Assembly: GCA_017447875.1 (NCBI GenBank)
Contig: JAFSMP010000048.1
Coordinates: forward strand, 1 to 32,782
DNA from: Paludibacteraceae bacterium
GTDB taxonomy: Bacteria > Bacteroidota > Bacteroidia > Bacteroidales > Paludibacteraceae
Reading direction: 5' to 3'
DNA: 32,782 nucleotides
The notes under the pieces are model-generated. The model was not told the origin of the DNA. It saw only the letters and a program-made list of their open reading frames with translations, and made no database searches. The translations under genes were made by a program, and so were the position numbers. Below, one piece after another: positions 8,801 to 14,386 of the stretch. Each line of letters starts with the position of its first letter. The first letter of the stretch is position 1.

Positions 8801-11800
8801 CGTTTGATAAGAACCATGCATCGGCGACGGGTACGATGGAGAACATCTCCGTTCCGAAAGGATCGACCTTCGCGCTGGAGGAGAATGCGTATGAGTTAGC
8901 AGGGTCTAACTTCCTCGGTTGGACGGAAGATGCTCCGGGTGCAGGGCTGTTGATTGCTGACGGAGCGGATTATACGACCGAGGCGGACGTGACGCTCTAT
9001 GCGCAGTGGGAAGAGATCATCCAGACCACAATCACGCTGGATGCCACGGGTGCGTATAACCGCTATACCTCATCGGTGGTAGCGACCTACAACAAACCGA
9101 TGCCGGAGATAGCCGTGCTGCCTAAGCGCGCTAACGGCTATGTGTTCGACGGATATTATACCGAGCCCAACGGTGGCGGCACGCAGTACTATACCGGTTT
9201 GGGCGCCAGCGTACAGAACTGGGATAAGACGGATCCGACCTATACCCTGTATGCCAAATGGTTAGAACCTTGCGACCTCGTTCCAACGCTGACGAAGGTG
9301 TCTCCGGGTGTGACGATATGGGATGGACAGAAGGTAGATGTAGGCGTGGTGAAACTGACCTGCGAATATGAGGTGGAAGGTATTACCTATGACCTGCAGT
9401 CTGTCTCGCCTGTGAATCCGGTCAACGGCTGTACCTTCGAGTATTTCGATGAGTATGTCCATTTGCGCGGCGTACCGGCTGTAGGTAACACAGAGGTGCT
9501 GAATATACCGGTGACCTTCACTATGGCTAACTCTTGCGACCCGGCTCGTACGTACACGATCTCCACATCGATCCGTATCTATCCTGCGGGACAGAAAGCG
9601 AAGATAGCGTTTATTATCACCGGTACTAAGGGCGGAGCGTTTAATGCCTATTCGGCTTCGGACGCCTCGTCGTGTAACGACCTGGTGACCTATCTGGGCA
9701 ATTATTTCGATATCACCTATGTGAACGGATATGCATCCAAGGATGAGGCGACGCTGGCAACTTATTACGATCAGTACGACCTGATGGTGGTGACTGACTT
9801 CTTGAATACGCAAGAGGGCTATACCAATGCGCTGGGTACGCTGATAGACAAGAAACCGATCCTCAGTTTTGAGGCCTACGTAGCAGGCTTGTCGAACTGG
9901 CATATCGGATCCAACCCCAAGGACCCGAAACCGAAGGTGCAGGATATGAAGGTGCTTTGTGCCGGTCACGCGATCTTCAAGAATGCGAAATACGAAGAGG
10001 GTGACGCCGAGGAGACGGTAGTGGTGAGAGCCGATACAACCGTGAACGTATTGGCGAGCCTGAGTAGCGCCGAGAAAGCGAAGGGCTTGCAGGGCTTTAC
10101 GATCAACGAGGCTCCGGACTTTGTGTTCCTGGCTACGATCGAAGATGCGAATAACAACCGTGACCTGATCGTCTGCTGCGAGCGACAAGTGACGTTCCCG
10201 GCCCGACTGCTGCTGTACGGAATCAATTTCTACGAGATGCCGAACCTCTCCAAAGCCGGTAAGATCGTCATGCGACAGATGATCGACTATCTGCTGATGA
10301 CAGACGAGACCAAAGTGGCGGACTGCTCGCTGGTATTTGATAATAAGAGTGGTGACCATAAATGGGATAATCCGGCTAACTGGGCTCCGGGTTATAACAT
10401 TATCCCGACGCCGTATCACCCGACGCGTATCATCGCAGAGTGCTGGGTGAACGTGGACGATGCCCATGCGGGTAGTGTGAAGATCAACAAGGGTCGCGAT
10501 GAACACGATAACGTCGTGGACGGTAAACTGATCGTGAAGCCGTATGGCGGATTGACCATTGCCGGCCTGGTAGCTACCGTCAAGGACACCCGTTATGCTT
10601 CGCCGATCACCATCAAGGCGGAAGACCTGCTAATTGAAGCCGATGAGGATAACAACGGTGCATTCGTCTATGGTAACAAGGAATCGGACGTACGTGCGAC
10701 CGTGCAGTACTACAGTCGCGGCGAAGGAGCGAGAACGAACAGTCCGGTTTGGCAGTACATGGGTACGCCGTTCCAATCGGGACATTCGGCGATCAGCATG
10801 TACCGCGACGCGTGGATGTGCCGCTGGACCACTGCTTCGGATAAGACGATGGGTGGCCTCTGGCAATGGGTGGAGAACGACGACGTGCTCATTCCGTTCG
10901 AGGGCTATTGTATCACGCAGGAGGCTAAGAAGACCTATACGTTTGCCGGTAAACTGAATGCACCGGTGACCAAGACCCTGATCCTCGATAACCGTGAACC
11001 GGACGACGGATTCGCGTTTGTAGCGAACAGCTGGACGGCGCCGATTAAGATCCAAGAGATGGAGGATGAGGACTTCACCAATGCCGAGCGCGCAATCTAT
11101 ATCTACCATACAGGTACGTACGCCGAATGGACGGCTAACGGTAATCCTGCTATCAATGCCACTTCGGCTGCGGTCACACTCCCGGGACAATATGCCGTTA
11201 TCCCGATTCACTCCTCGCCGTATATCTCAGGAGCAGACTCCGTCATTCCGGCTATGCAGGGCTTCTTCGTGAAGACCAGCAGTGCAGATGCCAAACTGAA
11301 ACTGGTATATAACCGTACAGTCTATGACGCGAAGTACTTCAAGACCTCGACCCAACCTATGCGGGCGCCGAGCCGTTACGGTGCTCCGGAACTGATGCTG
11401 CTGACGGTGCTCGGTAAGACCTCCGGTGGTGACCGCGTACATATCTTAGAGCGCGGTGATTTCTCCGAAGAATATGCAGACGGTTGGGATGGACGTAAGA
11501 TCGCCGGCGATGAGGCGGCTCCGAAACTGGCACTTGTCAAAGAGGCCGGCGAGATGGCAGTAGCGGCACTGGAGAGTGCGGATGAGCATTACCTCAGTTT
11601 CCGTGCCGGTCAGGACACCGAATATACCTTCCATTTCGAATACGAAGGCGAACCGATATACCTCTATGACCAGTTCACCGGTGAGGCTACGCTCATCGAG
11701 ACCGGTAACACCTATACCTTCCAAGCTACTAACAGCACGGCCGTTAAGCGGTTCCTGCTTACGAAGAATCCTCCGCGTGTGCCGACGGCTCTGGAGAATA

Positions 11801-11928
11801 CAGCAGACAGAGTACAGAATACAGACCAGAAGTTTATTCAGGAGGGTAAACTATTCATCTTCCATGGCGGAGTAATCTATGACGCGCAGGGCAAGCGCGT
11901 AGAGCTCAGAAAGGAGGGTGCGTTATGA
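5824..11928 (+). CDS. Giant multidomain secreted/surface protein (module 2)
   Basis: 2034 aa with a signal peptide at about 1-28 (FAAVFVLITMLCGKAWGA). About 205-290 (TIYLKPGVWKTGEG...) looks like a starch-binding or other carbohydrate-binding beta domain; 320-395 is Ig-like with paired Cys (CACATHFQWYHG ... GGNYYCKAWG); 740-809, 990-1064 and 1069-1149 are List-Bact-type repeats ending AKW/AQW/AKW; 1260-1490 is the alpha/beta segment shared with module 1 (KIAFIITGTKGG, LMVVTDFLN, PILSFEAYVAG, VCCERQV); the rest is the shared beta-rich C-terminal region, ending LFIFHGGVIYDAQGKRVE. The shared C-terminal half makes the two giants paralogs with different N-terminal binding domains. The start follows a matching promoter by about 20 nt, and the stop overlaps the next start as ATGA. 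The role, perhaps glycan binding or adhesion, is inferred from domains only. Confidence 0.9.
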   Translation: MRYFTLRSNRIFAAVFVLITMLCGKAWGADFTSTETVAAGGTTKSHVTCSSSETSTTGKKIKNVSSQPCVAIGSTADTDPGAYYIQIQADEGYTIDNTLSITGAANGSSAGSLAVLMWRGAYSATSADTCFTVTAPANSSTTEDQISLTFPSGRFRTIRLYKRINYNEGTIGSGASGNSHRIPSSGVSFNVKSISASATAQVTTKTIYLKPGVWKTGEGNERFAVYCFNATGNEWYDMSLFVQNDCDGTVYKAEVSLDYTTYIFCRMNPGTTENNFNDGVKWNQTDDQAASGGEYAEVTGWGSGNSPCNWNHKPYSVCVTGTWLAFKGETITLTATCACATHFQWYHGSDPIEGATSATYTKTSCTRADGGNYYCKAWGVAGESEAKSSNVYGVKVPYLAIQTGGGGDLQDLDFVRTSPSDETATCERYLGVAWDYEMLVKDGIDARGNTGTMTSNNCTDWTMDQLNNDKWCRINTTKEGTYHFTLSFSNSTYAPVKLSATYPPMVQTPGLKVYIENTPAMQERGWNNSSIYYRIGKGKYDDGDDRNWTAAQLMTLVPGTARYLYTTTPDWGNNFWVWHIANNAGWVDGKYSIYKTKTEDSYAITESSNFNGDEVTTDRTIYLNSTSGGYGEDPINSNCQFYGYTHSNGMITHNASVGETTNGQIKVEYTHHDNTAQTNEAYASRTINDLAHTCNLKITGVPDNGYKVVSVTVNGEAFASGNTHILAADATIAATFDHATYTVTLHPNEGTINSGNVTEYTHGTGATLPTDVTKDNKEFAGWYDNEACTGDPIDVISTTEWGNKEYWAKWVNEVPKVTYILGSCYVNGSKMWTQGSDGSVKAWLFQKGATVAENNVKATTDISISSNSTGGVYFNTKDITLLDNESYWNTSSGSNRAIKALKVSGGGTITFNLSGMIASQIAFYVFPASKDAYSIDLTVNGATTNRAIAANQQHKWHKYQYKGGNYSGEFSITSNSKESRVVVIVEVPLVTVTFDKNHASATGTMENISVPKGSTFALEENAYELAGSNFLGWTEDAPGAGLLIADGADYTTEADVTLYAQWEEIIQTTITLDATGAYNRYTSSVVATYNKPMPEIAVLPKRANGYVFDGYYTEPNGGGTQYYTGLGASVQNWDKTDPTYTLYAKWLEPCDLVPTLTKVSPGVTIWDGQKVDVGVVKLTCEYEVEGITYDLQSVSPVNPVNGCTFEYFDEYVHLRGVPAVGNTEVLNIPVTFTMANSCDPARTYTISTSIRIYPAGQKAKIAFIITGTKGGAFNAYSASDASSCNDLVTYLGNYFDITYVNGYASKDEATLATYYDQYDLMVVTDFLNTQEGYTNALGTLIDKKPILSFEAYVAGLSNWHIGSNPKDPKPKVQDMKVLCAGHAIFKNAKYEEGDAEETVVVRADTTVNVLASLSSAEKAKGLQGFTINEAPDFVFLATIEDANNNRDLIVCCERQVTFPARLLLYGINFYEMPNLSKAGKIVMRQMIDYLLMTDETKVADCSLVFDNKSGDHKWDNPANWAPGYNIIPTPYHPTRIIAECWVNVDDAHAGSVKINKGRDEHDNVVDGKLIVKPYGGLTIAGLVATVKDTRYASPITIKAEDLLIEADEDNNGAFVYGNKESDVRATVQYYSRGEGARTNSPVWQYMGTPFQSGHSAISMYRDAWMCRWTTASDKTMGGLWQWVENDDVLIPFEGYCITQEAKKTYTFAGKLNAPVTKTLILDNREPDDGFAFVANSWTAPIKIQEMEDEDFTNAERAIYIYHTGTYAEWTANGNPAINATSAAVTLPGQYAVIPIHSSPYISGADSVIPAMQGFFVKTSSADAKLKLVYNRTVYDAKYFKTSTQPMRAPSRYGAPELMLLTVLGKTSGGDRVHILERGDFSEEYADGWDGRKIAGDEAAPKLALVKEAGEMAVAALESADEHYLSFRAGQDTEYTFHFEYEGEPIYLYDQFTGEATLIETGNTYTFQATNSTAVKRFLLTKNPPRVPTALENTADRVQNTDQKFIQEGKLFIFHGGVIYDAQGKRVELRKEGAL
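11796..11830. repeat. Heptamer array inside the giant gene (unit near GAATACA)
   Basis: Five 7-nt units; the first and fourth are GAATACA and the others are variants. It encodes the linker ENTADRVQNTDQ between the last beta domain and the short C-terminal tail of the 2034-aa protein. Because 7 is not a multiple of 3, each unit is read in a different frame. Confidence 0.7.
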
Positions 11929-12569
11929 GAGAAAGACGTGTCAAATGGGTGATCGCCTTAGCCGTTGTGATCAGCGGTATATGGTTCATGGGCGTCATGT
12001 ATGTGATGACCTACAAGCCTGAGGTGTATAACGCTCCGGGTGTGGTAGTCGTTCCGTCTCCAGTAGCGAGTCCGATGTCCACCATCCGCAGTTACAAGCC
12101 GACCCGTTCGCGTGCGATATACAAGCCTGTGATGTACAGGTATAATGCCCTGCGTAAGAATATACCTAACGTACCGATGCAGTCCATGCGTATCCGTACG
12201 ACGAGTAGTGCGCAAGTGCATTCGGTAGGCGGTGGCGGTAACGGTAGCGTCGGCATGGGCGGTTCGCATGGCGGTTCGTCCCGCGGTATCATCTACAGCA
12301 CCGCTTCGGTAGCGATGCCGCAGACCAATTTCATAGCGATGGCTTCGTCCCGTCAGATGGCCGAACCTGCTGCAACACAAGCTCCGTCGATGGCGCGTGT
12401 GGCTTCTGCTCCGCGTCACGCTCCGGGACCTCCGAACATCGATGATTTACCCGATGAGCATCAGTTAACCGAGCAACCGATAGGAGACGGACTGTGGTTC
12501 TTACTACTACTTGCTATCGGATATATCGTTAAACAAATGACCCGCCGTTCGGCAGGTCATTTGTTTTAG
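11925..12569 (+). CDS. Small two-segment membrane protein with PIGDG C-terminal tail (module 2 partner)
   Basis: 214 aa. A hydrophobic segment lies at about 8-29, followed by SYKPTRSRAIYKP (compare SYKPSG in the module 1 partner), a Gly/Ser-rich stretch (about 103-120), an Ala/Pro/Ser stretch, an acidic patch (DDLPDEHQ), then QPIGDG, a hydrophobic stretch (about 190-206) and a basic end (KQMTRRSAGHLF). The plan matches the 137-aa protein though sequence identity is low outside the tail. Its ATG overlaps the giant gene stop (ATGA), suggesting translational coupling. The last codons are the left half and loop of a terminator hairpin, so the sequence after KQM may be set by RNA structure. The stop overlaps that of the convergent barrel gene. 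No named family is recognised. Confidence 0.8.
   Translation: MRERRVKWVIALAVVISGIWFMGVMYVMTYKPEVYNAPGVVVVPSPVASPMSTIRSYKPTRSRAIYKPVMYRYNALRKNIPNVPMQSMRIRTTSSAQVHSVGGGGNGSVGMGGSHGGSSRGIIYSTASVAMPQTNFIAMASSRQMAEPAATQAPSMARVASAPRHAPGPPNIDDLPDEHQLTEQPIGDGLWFLLLLAIGYIVKQMTRRSAGHLF
12534..12567 (+). terminator. Terminator embedded in the end of the 214-aa gene
   Basis: CAAATGACC (12534-12542) pairs perfectly with GGTCATTTG (12555-12563), with an inner GCC/GGC stem and a GTTC loop, followed by TTTT. It lies inside the coding sequence up to the stop codon. The convergent gene ends at the same place, so it may stop both transcripts, though the T-run favours the + direction. Confidence 0.8.
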
Positions 12570-14386
12570 AAGCGGTAGGTCGCTCCGATCAGGAATCCGA
12601 TACCCTGACTGCGATATCCGTAGAGGTATTCGTTCTTGCGGTGTAACCAGTTGTCGAGTTGGAAGAAGAGCGCTAAGTTAGGCTGAGGCTCCGGACGTAC
12701 GATCTGTTCGCCGCTGGCTTTAGATGAGCGTGCATTCATGCGCGATGCCTTCCCAACCAGCATCTCATACTGCAGACCGAGGTTCAGGTCCACGATCGGC
12801 GCCAAGGTATGTTCGCCGTCGGTGGCGAGTGCCTTGCGGCTGCCGACAAACTTGTTCTCCGAATAGAGCGACCAGTGTTCGTCGATCCGACCGTCCACGC
12901 GCAGACCCATCTCCCATTTGGCGCGGTCATAGACCGTTGAGTCGCCTTTCCAGAAATAGGCATCGCCGTAGAAATGGATATTAACGATGTCGCGGTAGTG
13001 GTAATGGATCTGACCGCCTATCTTACCGCGCTGCAGGTCTGTATGGAAATAGGTGAAGTCGCCTGCCTGCACTTTCATGTTCAGCGGTGCGAAAATCGCA
13101 CTGTCCGCCGTCGCCACCCATACATCCTCGTGCTTCATATACGCGTACCCTCCGTGCAACTCGATGAGCAGGTCACGGTACGGACGGATATGAAATCCGA
13201 TCTCACCGTCCACCGGTGTATAGCTTGCTTTATGAGGCTCCATGATACCGGCATGGATGATCCGATAGCGGTTCTCCTCCATGTAACTCTGCAGCGAGTT
13301 GGTACCCAGACTACCCAGTACGTCGGCGTAGATGGTCAACCATTGTTTGGCCACCTGTGCCTCGAAGTTGACATGCGGCGACGGGGCAATCACCCACGGA
13401 CCGAGGTTCATGTCGATGTTCACGCCCGCATGGATACGCACGCGTTTGCCTTCGTACGCATAGTAGGGTTCGATACGGAAGTTATGACGTTTCTGCACCA
13501 GCGAGTCCGGGATCACATCGCCCAGAGAACCTAACTGCAGGAAGTTATTCTGCACATATACGTTCGCGCCTACATGGTGCGCCTCGTTATGCCAATCGAA
13601 CGACGCGTGGGTACGCACCTGGTGTTCACTCACCGCACCGGGTTTGGAGAAGAGCATATAGCCTGTCTGGAATCGATACTGCACGTCCTGTTTGGCATTC
13701 GCCTTGATGCCCAGGAACGCTTCTGCGGTCCATAAAGCCGTCTTGTCGATCGTACCGATCTCGTGCGGCTCCGGATATGCGTCCTCATTCTTCGCCCATA
13801 GACCGTGGTCCTGGCTGTAGTCGTAGAAATGACCGTACTTATGATAGTAGATATTACCGCCATTCACTCCGAAATAGAGGTCGCAGGTGCTGAAGGGATG
13901 GGTGAAGTCAAGACCAATCTTGGTCTTGCTCAGTGCTGCCAGACCCCATTCGGCCTTATGATGGGCGTAGATATCGAGGATCGAGTTCTTACCGTCATCC
14001 AGGTGGTAACCGAAGTCAAAGAGGGTCTGCGGATGACCGAGACCACCGCGGATATATCCGTCGTACGCCTTACCGGCCTCAAAGCGGGTAGGCTGGGAGA
14101 GCATCGAACTGATAGTCGGCGCCGGAGCCACATCAGCCGTATAGGTCGAGTACTCAATGGGCGCCGGTTCGATAGTCGTGGTGACCACCGCCGGTTTGGT
14201 GGACACTTTGCCTGCCGCCTGTATGATCGGTTGAAAATCCCGCTCCACCGTGATCGTACGATTCAGCGCGCTATCGCTTTGGGCGAAAGCGCAGAGGGTT
14301 GCCGTTAAAACTATCGAGATGACGAGACCTCGAGATCTCGAGATCTCAAAAATCTTCAATCTAAAATCTTCAATCTTCAATCTCAT
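12566..14386 (-). CDS. Outer-membrane beta-barrel protein (TonB-receptor-like barrel)
   Basis: 606 aa. The hydrophobic segment LVISIVLTATLCAFAQ (about 21-36) looks like a signal peptide core, followed by a short periplasmic region (ERDFQPIIQAAGKVSTKP) and then alternating amphipathic strands rich in Tyr/Trp/His up to the C-terminal IGFLIGATYRF, whose terminal Phe is typical of barrels inserted by BamA. I see no plug domain or TonB box. Pairing of this kind of barrel with a ~1000-aa TPR protein is, from memory, common in Bacteroidales; the substrate is unknown. The first ~20 residues (MRLKIEDFRLKIFEISRSRG) are wholly encoded by two adjacent short-repeat arrays and do not look like a normal signal-peptide n-region, so the start could be a later codon. 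It overlaps the TPR gene by 17 nt and is last in the pot operon. Confidence 0.8.
   Translation of the reverse strand: MRLKIEDFRLKIFEISRSRGLVISIVLTATLCAFAQSDSALNRTITVERDFQPIIQAAGKVSTKPAVVTTTIEPAPIEYSTYTADVAPAPTISSMLSQPTRFEAGKAYDGYIRGGLGHPQTLFDFGYHLDDGKNSILDIYAHHKAEWGLAALSKTKIGLDFTHPFSTCDLYFGVNGGNIYYHKYGHFYDYSQDHGLWAKNEDAYPEPHEIGTIDKTALWTAEAFLGIKANAKQDVQYRFQTGYMLFSKPGAVSEHQVRTHASFDWHNEAHHVGANVYVQNNFLQLGSLGDVIPDSLVQKRHNFRIEPYYAYEGKRVRIHAGVNIDMNLGPWVIAPSPHVNFEAQVAKQWLTIYADVLGSLGTNSLQSYMEENRYRIIHAGIMEPHKASYTPVDGEIGFHIRPYRDLLIELHGGYAYMKHEDVWVATADSAIFAPLNMKVQAGDFTYFHTDLQRGKIGGQIHYHYRDIVNIHFYGDAYFWKGDSTVYDRAKWEMGLRVDGRIDEHWSLYSENKFVGSRKALATDGEHTLAPIVDLNLGLQYEMLVGKASRMNARSSKASGEQIVRPEPQPNLALFFQLDNWLHRKNEYLYGYRSQGIGFLIGATYRF
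14315..14346. repeat. Octamer array (unit near CGAGATCT)
   Basis: Four 8-nt units close to CGAGATCT lie at the 5' end of the barrel gene, immediately beside the heptamer array at 14352-14386. The unit is related to the octamer array at 25745-25784 (CTCGAAAT). It encodes ISRSRG in the barrel protein N-terminus. Confidence 0.7.
14352..14386. repeat. Heptamer array at the TPR/barrel gene junction (unit ATCTTCA)
   Basis: Five 7-nt units, three of them exactly ATCTTCA. The array contains the barrel start codon (14384-14386), its first dozen codons and, in another frame, the last codons and stop of the TPR gene (YEIED). The same unit recurs inside the metallo-beta-lactamase-fold gene at 26327-26361. 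Confidence 0.8.

Noticed and set aside
12566-14386. Barrel protein as a full TonB-dependent receptor
   Set aside because: No plug domain or TonB box is visible and 606 aa is short for one; only barrel-like character is supported.
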